Below, piece by piece: positions 17,872 through 27,399 of a DNA stretch of 64,000 bases (position 1 is the first letter of the stretch; each line of letters opens with the position of its first letter). This stretch comes from Rouxiella silvae (GTDB lineage: Bacteria; Pseudomonadota; Gammaproteobacteria; Enterobacterales; Enterobacteriaceae). The stretch spans positions 25,669-89,668 of the forward strand of contig NZ_MRWD01000017.1 of assembly GCF_002093625.1 (NCBI RefSeq), read 5' to 3'. Made by a program: the position numbers and the translations under genes. The notes under the pieces were generated by a model, which was not told the origin of the DNA, ran no database searches, and worked only from the letters and a program-made list of their open reading frames with translations.

Positions 17872-18570
17872 ATGGAAAAATTTCCTGCCCTGAATACTGA
17901 ATGCTTTGACCAACACATCGCTGAACGCCTGCACCTGCAGGAGCCGCCACGGATTCTGATCCTGTATGGCTCAGTAAGAGAGCGCTCCTATAGCCGCTTT
18001 GCCGCGGAAGAAGCTGGTCGCCTGCTGACGGCGATGGGCGCGGAGGTAAAACTCTTTAACCCCTCCGGTTTACCCCTGCCGGATGATGCGCCGGACACGC
18101 ATCCTAAAGTCACCGAGCTGCGCGGTCTGGTCAGATGGTGTGACGGGATGGTGTGGAGTTCTCCAGAACGGCACGGGGCTATGAGCGCAGTTATGAAGGC
18201 GCAGATTGACTGGATACCATTAAGTGAAGGCGCGGTTCGTCCTTCGCAGGGCAAAACACTTGCGGTAATGCAGGTCTGCGGCGGTTCACAGTCATTCAAT
18301 GCAGTGAACCAGATGCGTATTCTGGGCCGCTGGATGCGGATGTTTACGATCCCCAACCAGTCCTGCGTAGCCAAGGCATGGCAAGAGTTCGACGAAAACG
18401 GACGAATGAAACCTTCGTCATGGTATGACCGCATCGTCGATGTAGCCGAGGAGCTGTTTAAAATCACGCTGCTGCTTAAGGGACAAACCGGTTATCTTGC
18501 GGATCGTTACAGCGAGCGAAAAGAGAGCCATCAGGAGCTTTCTTCCCGTGTCAATCAGGACAAAATATAA
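17872..18570 (+). CDS. arsH: ArsH NADPH-dependent FMN reductase
   Basis: 232 residues, ArsH family (flavodoxin-like fold), which oxidises toxic trivalent organoarsenicals and reduces quinones or FMN. The FMN phosphate loop [13 protein letters not shown] is at about 45-57, and the family stretch [21 protein letters not shown] follows at about 112-132. A strong GGAGGAG ribosome site precedes ATG. Divergent from arsR, as in the arsHRBC clusters of Yersinia and relatives. Confidence 0.96.
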   Translation: MEKFPALNTECFDQHIAERLHLQEPPRILILYGSVRERSYSRFAAEEAGRLLTAMGAEVKLFNPSGLPLPDDAPDTHPKVTELRGLVRWCDGMVWSSPERHGAMSAVMKAQIDWIPLSEGAVRPSQGKTLAVMQVCGGSQSFNAVNQMRILGRWMRMFTIPNQSCVAKAWQEFDENGRMKPSSWYDRIVDVAEELFKITLLLKGQTGYLADRYSERKESHQELSSRVNQDKI

Positions 18571-18789
18571 CGTCTGTTCTTCGTTAATTCATACTGTATG
18601 AGCTTAACAACGTCCGCTTTTGGCACACAGCAGACAAACACGTGACGCTGAAGGTCTGCTGAGAGCGATCTGCGAACATTGCTAACAACATTCTGTGTGA
18701 ATCAACGGGAAGCAGGTCACGGAAACTAACATATCTGTTAAAGTGGCCAAATTTAACTATCCACTACATTCCTAGCAACTTGTGATCGC

Positions 18790-19806
18790 TTAGGGAGATA
18801 CGCGCAGCACTATTTTTCCGAAATGTGCTCCGCTTCGCAGATAAGCAAGTGCCGAGGCGGCCTCGTCAAATCTAAAGATGCTATCGACGACAGGCGGTAG
18901 ATTCCGCTCTGCGATGAAGTCAGACACATCATGTAAATGTGCGGTTGAACCGACGACAATCCCATGAATATCTGCGTTCAGAGGCTGCAGCAGGGAGAGA
19001 TCGGGTTTGGGACCAAATCCTGTCAATACACCGATCTGAATGAGGTGGCCAGTAGGAGCAAGCGACTGTAGCGATCGCGCATAGGTTTCAGGCCCACCCA
19101 GCTCCAGCACATGGGAAACGCCCTCTCCATTAGTGGCGGCACGCACCGCGTGCTGCCATTCTGGTGTGGTTCGGTAATTGATACCATCAGACGCACCCAG
19201 GGTTCGTGCACGCTCTATTTTTGAGTCCGACGAGGACAAGACAATTGCCCGTGCCCCTGCAGCTACTGCAAGCTGCAGCGCGAATAAGGCAACGCCTCCC
19301 GTCCCCTGTACAAGTATAGTATCGCCCGCTTGTAAACCGCCGCGCACGAACAATCCATGCCATGCAGTGACCGCGGCGCAGGGCAGTGTCGCTGCCTGGT
19401 CCAAGGAGAGTTGGGGTGGTACTGCCACTAGAGCTGTGCTTGGCATGACCACATATTCAGCAAGTACGCCGTCGGCAGTTGGTCCGCCCAAAGCCGAGCC
19501 CATGTACTCACTACGGAACCGACCCGATGTCCAGTCTCGGAAATACGACATAACTACACGATCTCCTGCATGCCATTCAGTAACCCCTGTGCCGACAGCA
19601 TCAACTACGCCAGCGCCATCTGACAATGGCACTCGACTGATCAAGTTCCAGTCGACGGCATTATCGAGCATGAGTAAATCACGATAGTTTAGGCTAGTGG
19701 CAACAACTCGAATACGTACCTCACCCGGACCGGGCTCGGGTTTAATGGCTTCTTCAAGGCTTAAATAGGCTGCATCAGCATTTTTTCTAATTTTGTAAAC
19801 TTGCAT
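18790..19806 (-). CDS. Zinc-free medium-chain alcohol dehydrogenase / quinone oxidoreductase
   Basis: 338 residues of the medium-chain dehydrogenase/reductase superfamily. The GroES-like N-terminal domain (EPGPGEVRIRVVATSLNYRDLLML) is followed by a Rossmann domain with the AAVTAWHGLF and VQGTGGVALFALQLA motifs. The catalytic-zinc Cys and the structural four-Cys lobe of true zinc alcohol dehydrogenases are absent, so it resembles quinone oxidoreductase-like NADPH enzymes. Substrate unknown. Divergent from a LysR regulator 226 bases away that probably controls it. Part of the prophage cargo. Confidence 0.88.
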   Translation of the reverse strand: MQVYKIRKNADAAYLSLEEAIKPEPGPGEVRIRVVATSLNYRDLLMLDNAVDWNLISRVPLSDGAGVVDAVGTGVTEWHAGDRVVMSYFRDWTSGRFRSEYMGSALGGPTADGVLAEYVVMPSTALVAVPPQLSLDQAATLPCAAVTAWHGLFVRGGLQAGDTILVQGTGGVALFALQLAVAAGARAIVLSSSDSKIERARTLGASDGINYRTTPEWQHAVRAATNGEGVSHVLELGGPETYARSLQSLAPTGHLIQIGVLTGFGPKPDLSLLQPLNADIHGIVVGSTAHLHDVSDFIAERNLPPVVDSIFRFDEAASALAYLRSGAHFGKIVLRVSP

Positions 19807-20032
19807 AATTCAATCTCCGTTACGTTCTGATGAACGCTTAACCCGATCCGATCAATCGGCTCATTACGTTCATGGGCGGCTAGAGTTGGCTGTCGCTGAA
19901 CTCGTTAGTGCCTTAACTCTCACAAGCCTAAATGATGTGTTCGGGAGCTTGCGTGCTCAGAAGTATGGTTCATGACAATACAACCATCAATGGCTATAAT
20001 TAAAAGACACTAACAACAATTAGTAGGCAATC

Positions 20033-20941
20033 ATGGATAGGCTGACCAGCATGGCAGTGTTCACCAAAGCTGCCGAATTAGGCTCATTTGCTGCCGTAGC
20101 CACAGCGATGGATATTTCGCCTCAGATGGTGGCCAAGCACGTGGCTTACCTCGAAAATAGGCTTGGAACATCGCTACTGAACCGCACTACCCGTAGACAG
20201 AGTCTGACCGCTGTCGGAAGTAGCTATTACGAGCGCTGCAAAATTATCCTATCTGAGACCGACTCGGCAGAGGCCCTAGTGCGAGATATGCGGACGGAAC
20301 CTAAAGGAGTGCTGCGCGTTAGTGCACCAGTCACCTTTGGGTCGTCAAAGCTTGCACCGTTTGTCACTCGTTATCTTGAGCAATACCCGGAGGTCCAAGT
20401 CGAATTGGTGCTCACTGATCGTCGCGTTGATCCGCTCAAGGAGGGATTTGAGGTGATGTTACGCATTGGTGATGTTGGAGACAGCAACCTTGTTGCGGCC
20501 GCACTGAAACCCTATCGGATTATCGCTTGCGCCGCCCCAGCCTATCTGAAAACTCATGGAATACCCACTACCCCTGCACATCTCACCGAACATGAGTGCC
20601 TTGCTTATATGTACGGAGCACCATCAACATTTAGCCACTGGCAATTCACCCGCGATCGTAAAACCGAAAACATACAGATAAAGGGGCGTTTACGAAGCAA
20701 TGATTGGCCTTCCCTACTGGGTGCGGCAATTCAAGGCAAAGGGATTACCCTTGGCCCTGAATATTTGCTTTCTGACGCTATAAAGACGGGGAGCCTGATA
20801 CAGGTATTGCCAGACTATGAGGGGCAAACGCGTTCAATGTATATACTCTATCCCGCTGGTCGATCACTAACTGCTAAAGTACGAAGCTTTGTGAATGCCG
20901 TGATCACGGAATTCGGCTATGAATCTGTAGACAAATCATGA
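20033..20941 (+). CDS. LysR-family regulator, divergent from the dehydrogenase
   Basis: 302 residues. N-terminal winged helix (residues 1-60: MAVFTKAAELGSFAAVATAMDISPQMVAKHVAYLENRLG, then LLNRTTRR), then a LysR effector domain starting at about 90 (GVLRVSAPVTFG). It belongs to the CrgA/YafC-like subgroup often found beside oxidoreductases. It likely senses the dehydrogenase substrate and controls the divergent gene. No operator could be pinned down in the 19807-20032 gap. Confidence 0.92.
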   Translation: MDRLTSMAVFTKAAELGSFAAVATAMDISPQMVAKHVAYLENRLGTSLLNRTTRRQSLTAVGSSYYERCKIILSETDSAEALVRDMRTEPKGVLRVSAPVTFGSSKLAPFVTRYLEQYPEVQVELVLTDRRVDPLKEGFEVMLRIGDVGDSNLVAAALKPYRIIACAAPAYLKTHGIPTTPAHLTEHECLAYMYGAPSTFSHWQFTRDRKTENIQIKGRLRSNDWPSLLGAAIQGKGITLGPEYLLSDAIKTGSLIQVLPDYEGQTRSMYILYPAGRSLTAKVRSFVNAVITEFGYESVDKS

Positions 20942-21499
20942 ATATCTGTAAGCACAACCGTTTTAGTTCCACACACTATTTGAGTTTTCGTCTTCTCAGC
21001 CATCAGCCGGTGTTCTTGGGGTTAGTTTGGATATCGGAAATTATTGTACGTTAGGAGCATTTTTTAACCGATGTGGATGAGTAAGTGATTGATTTCTCTT
21101 AATCGAATATATAGACGCTTAGCGTAGGTTTTCGCCCCATTGGACCTCAAACCCCTTAATCAGCTATCGCTTTTAAGTTCTTGCGTTTCTGTTATCGCAT
21201 TTAGGTTATCTCATTGCCCCCAAAAGTCTGCTAAACGGCGTATAGCGCGGGAGTACACCCCATTGCGATAGGTAAGCCTGTTCAAAAAACAGGCTTACCG
21301 TACAATAATTCTCTATATCCAAACTGACCCCTTCTTGGACAACTTAAAGTCTGCTCCTGGCACTGAGCGGACTGGTATGGTTTAGCACTCTAGTGTCATT
21401 TTTAGATCTTTATTTTCCGTCCACAATTAAGTAAACGAAGGTCGCTGCCGCAAAGTCATCATCGACTATGCTGCAGCGCTTTTATGAGTGCCAGGGAGG
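20942..21499. other. Non-coding stretch between cargo and tail genes
   Basis: About 560 bases with no credible gene. It contains one perfect 12-bp hairpin (21271-21299). The rest is AT-rich, unlike the flanking phage genes, and shows no insertion-sequence ends that I can recognise. It marks the join between cargo and the inverted tail block. Confidence 0.6.
21271..21299. repeat. Perfect 12-bp inverted repeat
   Basis: GGTAAGCCTGTT (21271-21282) pairs with AACAGGCTTACC (21288-21299) around a 5-base loop. No T-run follows on plus; on minus the flank TATCGC is also not T-rich. It could be a weak bidirectional terminator for the U-end transcript or a recombination relic. Confidence 0.85.
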
Positions 21500-21931
21500 T
21501 TAAATCAGTGAAAGAATATCATCGGCGGTAATGCCCGCCAGCTTCTCGCGAATGTCTTCGCTAACCTTTTTCAGACTCAGGGTAAATTCAATTTTCTGCG
21601 CTTTGCCGTCCTTCATAAACTCCGTTCTGATCTCCCTGATATTGGTAATCACAAACATGCCATAAATCGTGCCCGTACCCTCAACGAGGGGCCACGGCTT
21701 CCCACCGTAAGCCATCGTGCGCAACACGCTTAGCGAGACGTCACCGCCGGTCACTTCGGGATACAGCGTACCCGTGAGCGTAATGTTGTCTTCCCCCGTG
21801 CCGATATACTGCCAACTGGCCGATTTTCCAATGCGATCATTTTTAACGTGCCGCCAGGATGTGTCCTGCTCCAGTGACTGGTAAGGCGCAGTCTTGAGCA
21901 TAAACACGAACATGCCATAGGCCATCATCAT
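21500..21931 (-). CDS. U: P2-like tail protein gpU
   Basis: 143 residues, gpU family (P2 159), a tail protein involved in finishing the tube end. Typical features are YGMFVFMLKTAPYQSLEQDTSWRH at the start and PWPLVEGTGTIYGMFVI in the middle. It lies 4 bases after the tape measure T, last in the minus-strand block. In P2 it is followed by D, but here D is 5.5 kb away on the other strand. Confidence 0.93.
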   Translation of the reverse strand: MMMAYGMFVFMLKTAPYQSLEQDTSWRHVKNDRIGKSASWQYIGTGEDNITLTGTLYPEVTGGDVSLSVLRTMAYGGKPWPLVEGTGTIYGMFVITNIREIRTEFMKDGKAQKIEFTLSLKKVSEDIREKLAGITADDILSLI

Positions 21932-21935
21932 AATT

Positions 21936-24900
21936 TTACTCCCTGTCTTTGAGTTGTGAACGTTTGCGGTTATCGCGTTCTCGCAGCAGTGCAGTCAGTT
22001 CACGGCGCACGGTTGACGCGATCTCTTTTGCATCAAGCTTGGCACTCTCATAGAAATTTAATGTCAGGCTTATCGGCTCGAGCGCGTTATCGAGCACAGC
22101 CGGTTGTGACTGTGCCGCGCGACCCGATGGCACCGGAATACCAGGCAGAAATGACTGTGTTGGCCACGCGGTTAACTTCCCAGTGATCCCACGAACTGCC
22201 GCCCCTATCCGGTCACCAATCGACTGCGACGGGCTGTGGGTGGCTGCAATCCTTGGTTCATCGTAAGCGCCATAAACCGACATGACAGGCGGGTGTTTTT
22301 TAAAGACGATATCACCCAGCTTATCCGGGTCTCGTGCCGCCGCGCTGACGGCATCGGGCGTGCCGGTTCCAGCTCCTTTTTCCTTCTTCGTGTTGTTATG
22401 CCCGCTAAGCTGTGACAGCGGTGTCGGACCTACGGGCGGCAAAAGTGGCGGTTTGCGCGGTGGAGTATCTTTGGGGGCGTTATTGCCGTTATTGATCACG
22501 CCTTCTGTCGATGAAAATGCCCACGGGCGCTGGATAAACTTCTTATTTTTTTCATCCCAGACGTTCACTACCGGCGCTTTAGCCTGGGGGGCGACGGCAT
22601 CCATGGTGTTCGCCACTTCTTTAGCCGCATTGGCCGCTTCGGGAATAGCGCCCAGTTTTTTCAGTAGCCAGCCTATCCCCTCGGCGACTTTCAAAATAAC
22701 ATCAACCACGCCCGACACGGCCTTGCCGACAACCTCGCCGAATACCCGCCCCGCCTCCGTGCATTCTTTCAGGGTTTCCGCTGAGGTACTGACCGGCTCA
22801 AACAGCTGGGTAAACCAGTTCCACACGCGGCCAATGGCATTGCCTATGCCATCAAAAATAGGCTCAAGCGGCGCGAACGCCTGCTTAACGGGTTCGATAG
22901 CGCCAACAAGTCCCGTCCAGAATCCCCCGAAGAATGCCTTTATCGGTTCCCAGTATTTCCAGATCATGATCGCCGCACCGGCCAGGGCAGCGACCAGCAG
23001 AAATACGGGGCTAAGCAACAGTGAGAGGCCACCGCCTAGCACGGTCAGCACACTGCGCCCCACGGTGAGGAGTGTGCCAAAACCTGATGTAGCAAGTGTG
23101 CGCAGGCCATTACCCAGCGCAGCCAGTGCGGCGCCTGGTGCTGTGAAAAGCATTCTCAGTGCCGAGCCTGTGGCGCTGCCCATGCGGGCAACAACGCTCA
23201 GGCCTGTTTTACCGATGGACAGAATACGCGTGCCAAACTCGGCGGCGGCCGTCGCTGCCGAGCGGAACAGCGGCCCCCAGTCTTTAACGCTGCGCCCTGT
23301 ACCGGCCAGCAGAGGGGCAAGTCGCCCAAGGCGAGCGGTCAGCCCGCTGAGTGAAGGTAAAAGACCGCCGAAGCCGCGCCCCCCCGTCAGGAGTGAAAGG
23401 CTCAGGCGTACGGCAGCCATAGGAAGCAGAATGCTGGCAACGCTCAGGGCCAGCGCGCCCAGTACGGCGATGGCAACACCCACGGCGGCCGCCAGTTTGA
23501 GTAGTGAGCCAACCAGCGCCGGATTGGCTTCGGCCCAGGCACGAAAGCGCTGGATCATGCCGGTGGCATATTTCATGACTTCCATGGCAGGCCCGCGCAG
23601 CGTTTCGCCCAGGCTGCTAAAGGCGTTAATCAAGCTCGCCTTAGTGGTCATAAATTCTGCGCTAACAGAGTCAATGTTAATGTCAGACTCACGGCGAATT
23701 GACCCTTTGGCCGCTTCGCTGTTGACCAGTTGCAGCTGACGGTACAACTCAGGCAGGTTGTTCATGAGCTTGGCGGCGTTGCCGCCAAATTCCTTGCCAA
23801 AAATCTGCGTCAGCACAGAAGACTGATCGGAAGCGGGAAGTTTTCGTGCCTGCTCCAGCACGGTGAGAATGGTGCCCATGGCGTCGACCGACATGGATTT
23901 TTGAACCTTCTCTGCACTGAGTCCGATCGCGTTAAGCCCCTCCATAAAGTTATTGCTTTGCTGCGTCGCAATCGAAAGCTCTCGCACCATGGCGTGTGTG
24001 GCACTGGCCGCGATTTCTGGCGCGGAACCCAGCGTCAGGAAGGTTGAAGCAAGTGCGGCGGCCTTGCGGTAGTCCAGCTTGTCAGCGTCGCCCCCGATAC
24101 GCTGGAGCACGTCAATAATGTCCGCGCCCTTTGACTTGGCGTTGTCGTCCAGGTAGTTCAGTACGTCGCCGAGCTGCTCAATGTTCTGAGTCGGGATTTT
24201 ATACAGCCCGGCAATTTTGCCTAGACTTTCGGATAGCTCGCTGGCCGGAAGCTCAAAGGCGACCGACGCCATAGCGGCGGTGGTGGCGAAAGACAGCAGG
24301 TCTTTTTTCTGTTTGTCCCACGGGTCATCACTGTTTGCCACGCCCATGCGCGCGCCGCCTTCGACCAAGGCGGCGTAGTCAATCGCACCGTTCGGCATCG
24401 GGAGCTGTTCGCTGGCCGCCTTGATGGCCTGCTGCATCTCATAAAACTGTGCCGTCCGGGTGCCGTCATTATCCCTCAGCCCGTTCACCTGCTTGGCGAC
24501 GCCCTTCATGGAGTCTTCGAAGTTTGCGTAGCTGTTTACCAGGCCAATGACAGGCGCAGTGATGGCTGCACCGGTAGCCACCGCGCGCATACCGCCGCTT
24601 TCCAGCTTCTCGCGGGTTTCTTTCGCACGTTGATACTGTTGCTGCGCACGGCTGACGGCGGCAAGTCGCCGCTGCTGCTCGGCCAGTTGGCGGTTATATT
24701 CTGCTGTTTTTCGGCTAATTTGCTCCGTCGCGCTGCTGCCGCCGCGAAGCAGCACGCCGTTGTGCATGAGCGCCGAACGCAGCGCGCCGAGCTTGGCCTG
24801 CTCCTCGTCACGCGCGCGGGAAAGTTGCCGGACGGCATCCGACTGTTTTTTGAGGGCCGCGGTCTGTTCGTCCGTGCGTTGCTTTGCCGGGCCAAACGCG

Positions 24901-25136
24901 GTGCGCAGTTCGTCCGCTTTTTTACGGGCTTCGGCAAGTTGGCGCGCGGTGGTTTCAGAGGCTTTAGACAGGCGGTCAAAACTGCTTGCCTGACGTTCAA
25001 GGCCTTTCAGGCTGGTCTGCGTGGATTTGATTTGGGATGCCAGCGAGGCGGCGCTTTTTTGCGCCGCGCTTACCGGGCGGGTGATGTTGTTGATAGCGCT
25101 GAACGCTACGCGAATGCTGAGGTTACGTTCTGTCAT
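21936..25136 (-). CDS. T: P2-like tape measure protein gpT
   Basis: 1066 residues, longer than P2 T (815), which predicts a longer tail. Residues 25-190 are coiled-coil and rich in Lys, Gln, Ala and Arg. A tape-measure core follows (SYANFEDSMKGVAKQVNGLR at about 205, then TFLTLGSAPEIAASATHAMV). Two or more hydrophobic segments lie at about 545-580 and 700-735. The C-terminal 200 residues are Pro/Lys-rich. Its ATG overlaps the stop of the frameshifted E' reading (ATGA). Confidence 0.94.
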   Translation of the reverse strand: MTERNLSIRVAFSAINNITRPVSAAQKSAASLASQIKSTQTSLKGLERQASSFDRLSKASETTARQLAEARKKADELRTAFGPAKQRTDEQTAALKKQSDAVRQLSRARDEEQAKLGALRSALMHNGVLLRGGSSATEQISRKTAEYNRQLAEQQRRLAAVSRAQQQYQRAKETREKLESGGMRAVATGAAITAPVIGLVNSYANFEDSMKGVAKQVNGLRDNDGTRTAQFYEMQQAIKAASEQLPMPNGAIDYAALVEGGARMGVANSDDPWDKQKKDLLSFATTAAMASVAFELPASELSESLGKIAGLYKIPTQNIEQLGDVLNYLDDNAKSKGADIIDVLQRIGGDADKLDYRKAAALASTFLTLGSAPEIAASATHAMVRELSIATQQSNNFMEGLNAIGLSAEKVQKSMSVDAMGTILTVLEQARKLPASDQSSVLTQIFGKEFGGNAAKLMNNLPELYRQLQLVNSEAAKGSIRRESDINIDSVSAEFMTTKASLINAFSSLGETLRGPAMEVMKYATGMIQRFRAWAEANPALVGSLLKLAAAVGVAIAVLGALALSVASILLPMAAVRLSLSLLTGGRGFGGLLPSLSGLTARLGRLAPLLAGTGRSVKDWGPLFRSAATAAAEFGTRILSIGKTGLSVVARMGSATGSALRMLFTAPGAALAALGNGLRTLATSGFGTLLTVGRSVLTVLGGGLSLLLSPVFLLVAALAGAAIMIWKYWEPIKAFFGGFWTGLVGAIEPVKQAFAPLEPIFDGIGNAIGRVWNWFTQLFEPVSTSAETLKECTEAGRVFGEVVGKAVSGVVDVILKVAEGIGWLLKKLGAIPEAANAAKEVANTMDAVAPQAKAPVVNVWDEKNKKFIQRPWAFSSTEGVINNGNNAPKDTPPRKPPLLPPVGPTPLSQLSGHNNTKKEKGAGTGTPDAVSAAARDPDKLGDIVFKKHPPVMSVYGAYDEPRIAATHSPSQSIGDRIGAAVRGITGKLTAWPTQSFLPGIPVPSGRAAQSQPAVLDNALEPISLTLNFYESAKLDAKEIASTVRRELTALLRERDNRKRSQLKDRE

Positions 25137-25581
25137 TCTTCCTGTCCATTTCGTGCCAACGCACGCTTATGCCAGGTCAGAAATTCACTCACTGGCATCA
25201 CATCGTAGGTTGACGGCTGCCAGTGAAAAACGACGGCGATATCGGCGATAAGTTCGTCAGTATCAACCGCCGGACAGCGGATTAGATTTCGCCCACTGCT
25301 GTCTCGCTCGGCGCCGAGGACGGTGCCAAAAAATCGGCAATACCGGCGGCCAGCTGGGAGAAGTCCTGCACGTTAAGCTGGCTCACTTCAACTTCGGTCA
25401 GCGATGGGCTGGTGACGCGCGGCAGCAGCTTGATCAGCGAATCCACGTCACTGGTCATGACGTCATAAAGTTTCAGGCCGCGCAGAGAGCCGGTCTGCTG
25501 CATGGCTTCAGTAATGGTCACTTCTTTGATTTCGGTCTTGCCGCGTACCACGGGAAAGCCCAGGGTGATTGTCTTTTGCAT
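25133..25581 (-). CDS. E': P2-like E+E' tail chaperone fusion made by -1 frameshift
   Basis: In P2 the tape-measure chaperone E+E' is made by a -1 shift at T_TTT_TTG near the end of E. The same heptamer is present here on the minus strand (25333-25327; codons GAT TTT TTG at residues 83-85 of E). After the slip the frame continues GTVLGAERDSS... to ...LARNGQEE and ends at 25133, overlapping the T start. The fusion would be 149 residues (P2 142). No ATG gives this second frame independently. Confidence 0.9.
25282..25581 (-). CDS. E: P2-like tail protein gpE
   Basis: 99 residues, gpE family (P2 91), a cytoplasmic chaperone that coats the tape measure during tail assembly. It begins MQKTITLGFPVVRGKTEIKEV and ends SETAVGEI in the zero frame. 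It carries the T6G slip site at codons 83-85. Lies between FII and T in the inverted block. Confidence 0.93.
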   Translation of the reverse strand: MQKTITLGFPVVRGKTEIKEVTITEAMQQTGSLRGLKLYDVMTSDVDSLIKLLPRVTSPSLTEVEVSQLNVQDFSQLAAGIADFLAPSSAPSETAVGEI

Positions 25582-25635
25582 GGTTTATCTCTCAGTAAAC
25601 CGGCGCAGCGGTTGCGCCGGTAAGTTAATAGAAAA

Positions 25636-26148
25636 TTACAGTCCCATATTGGCCCGGTGCTGCTCCATCATGTCCTTGCCGCCCACGATCCAGACCATGT
25701 TCAGGGCGTCGAGTTCGAATACCTCTTCGCTGTTAATGGTGATTTTCACGTAGGTATTTTTCAGCGAGTATTTGTGGGAGGTGTTATCCCCAGATTTGGC
25801 GCTGCCCCAGTCCATTTCCTGCACGCGTCCGCGCGTCTGAATCTCACAGGGAATAGCGTTGCCGGTCGAGTCGTCCAGGTACGACCCTGCAAAGCGCAGC
25901 TGCACGCCGTCAATGGTGCTGCCGTAGGTTTTGATAAGCTGAGGGTCAATGCCGCCCAGCGTAATTTCCATGTCTGCCGCGCCCGTTTCAAAGCCCAGGT
26001 GAACCGAGACGCCCATCGGCATGCCTGCTCCCTGATAGTCTTCGGTCTTGCGCGACAGTTTGGGCGTCGTGATCTCTTCGGCCTTGCCCAGGTAGCTGTT
26101 ACCGTTGACAAAGGCGTTGAACGCAAAAAGTTTACTTGGTAGTGCCAT
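25636..26148 (-). CDS. FII: P2-like tail tube protein gpFII
   Basis: 170 residues, P2 FII family (172): the subunit of the inner tail tube. Characteristic parts are LSRKTEDYQGAGMPMGVSVHLGFE, LRFAGSYLDDSTG and the C-terminus GKDMMEQHRANMGL. Directly follows the sheath FI as in P2. Intact. Confidence 0.95.
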   Translation of the reverse strand: MALPSKLFAFNAFVNGNSYLGKAEEITTPKLSRKTEDYQGAGMPMGVSVHLGFETGAADMEITLGGIDPQLIKTYGSTIDGVQLRFAGSYLDDSTGNAIPCEIQTRGRVQEMDWGSAKSGDNTSHKYSLKNTYVKITINSEEVFELDALNMVWIVGGKDMMEQHRANMGL

Positions 26149-26160
26149 GGTTGTTTCCCC

Positions 26161-27327
26161 TTAGCCCAGTTGGTCGAACACGGCAAAGTATTCGTCCGTG
26201 AACTCCTGGACAAGACTCAGATTTTCAAGCGGCGGAACCGGCGTGTATTTATAACGAATGGTCAGTTTCCCGTTGCTCAGCGTGTCCGCCCCGTTATCGG
26301 CTTTGTCATACCAGCAGGCGAAACCGAGGAGCCTACCGGCGGTGACCAGCGCGGAGCCTTTGCGATTGATGCCGTCAACGATGTCCTTCGCCAGTGAAGG
26401 CGTCAGCGTTTTATCGATGTAGGCAAAATGTGCCTCGGCAATGGTATCGGCGAGGATTTGCGCGGTGCGGGTGTAACTTTCAAAGATAAACGTCTCGGCG
26501 TCACAGGTGCGTGAACCCCAGAAGCGAAAGCCGTCGCGCTTAATCAGGGTGGTAATGCCCTTGCTGTTGAGATCGTCCGCGTCCGTGTCAGTGCCCTGAA
26601 GGGTCCAATAGATATCCGCAGAAATGCCCAGAACGTTGGACACGGCAACGTTTGACAGGACTTTGTGCCAACCCTGGTCTGCGTCGATTTTGGCGCGCAG
26701 CCCGACCGCATAAGCCGGTGACGGCACGACGACGTTTGCCGCGCTCTGGCTGTCGTAAGCAATAAAGTCAGGGTAAATCACCATGACTTCGCGCTCGCTG
26801 AAATCTTCACGGTAGGCCTTGGCTTCGGCAATAGTTTTACAGCCGTTGGCGGCGACATAAGTAAATGCCCGCAACTTCTCGGCGATCACCGCCAGTTGAA
26901 GGCCCACCGGCTTGGTGTCAAGGCCAGGCGCGGCCAGAATGCGCGGACGCTCCCCGATGCGAGGCTCGGCGGTCAGCAAAGCAAACAGGCCGGTATAGCG
27001 TCCATCCACGCCTACGCCGCCGATAGTCAATTGGTCCTGCGTAGTGGCCCCGTCACCTTTCGCCTGTGCCACGCGAACAACGACAACCTTCGGGCTGGAC
27101 TGGTCAGAAATCGCCTTAAGGACCGTGTAAAGCGTGCCTGTTTTGCCCGATTTGCCGAGGTAATCGCGTACCCGAGTGAGCAGAACGGGGGTGTTGAGTG
27201 GAAACGTAATAGCGTCTGCATCATCCGCCGTACAGATAACGCCAATGGTGGCGGTATTAATATCGCGAATGGGCGTGCTCAGGTCAGTGGTTTCCTTAAC
27301 CGAGCTGCCGTGATGATAATTATCCAT
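26161..27327 (-). CDS. FI: P2-like contractile tail sheath gpFI
   Basis: 388 residues from ATG at 27327 (MDNYHHGSSVKETTDLSTPIRD), close to P2 FI (396). The open frame reaches back to 27507, but those extra 60 codons run across the Ogr site and into the divergent gene D and are not expected in the protein; GAGG about nine bases before 27327 supports the shorter start. Contraction of this sheath drives the tube into the cell. It heads the leftward FI-FII-E-T-U unit. Confidence 0.95.
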   Translation of the reverse strand: MDNYHHGSSVKETTDLSTPIRDINTATIGVICTADDADAITFPLNTPVLLTRVRDYLGKSGKTGTLYTVLKAISDQSSPKVVVVRVAQAKGDGATTQDQLTIGGVGVDGRYTGLFALLTAEPRIGERPRILAAPGLDTKPVGLQLAVIAEKLRAFTYVAANGCKTIAEAKAYREDFSEREVMVIYPDFIAYDSQSAANVVVPSPAYAVGLRAKIDADQGWHKVLSNVAVSNVLGISADIYWTLQGTDTDADDLNSKGITTLIKRDGFRFWGSRTCDAETFIFESYTRTAQILADTIAEAHFAYIDKTLTPSLAKDIVDGINRKGSALVTAGRLLGFACWYDKADNGADTLSNGKLTIRYKYTPVPPLENLSLVQEFTDEYFAVFDQLG

Positions 27328-27399
27328 GCTTTTCTTGCCTCTGATTGATGCGTGCAAACCATCATCAACCCGCGCAGGCTTCTTTTCACGTCGTGCCGG

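Noticed and set aside
18571..18789. Insertion-sequence remnant after arsH
   Set aside because: Some short words (CAGCAGAC, GTCTGCTG) recur, but no terminal repeats, target duplication or transposase fragment could be seen.
22282..23739. 485-codon open frame on plus opposite gene T
   Set aside because: It is the mirror of the GC-rich tape-measure gene; low-complexity Ser/Pro/Arg composition, no ribosome site and no family resemblance.
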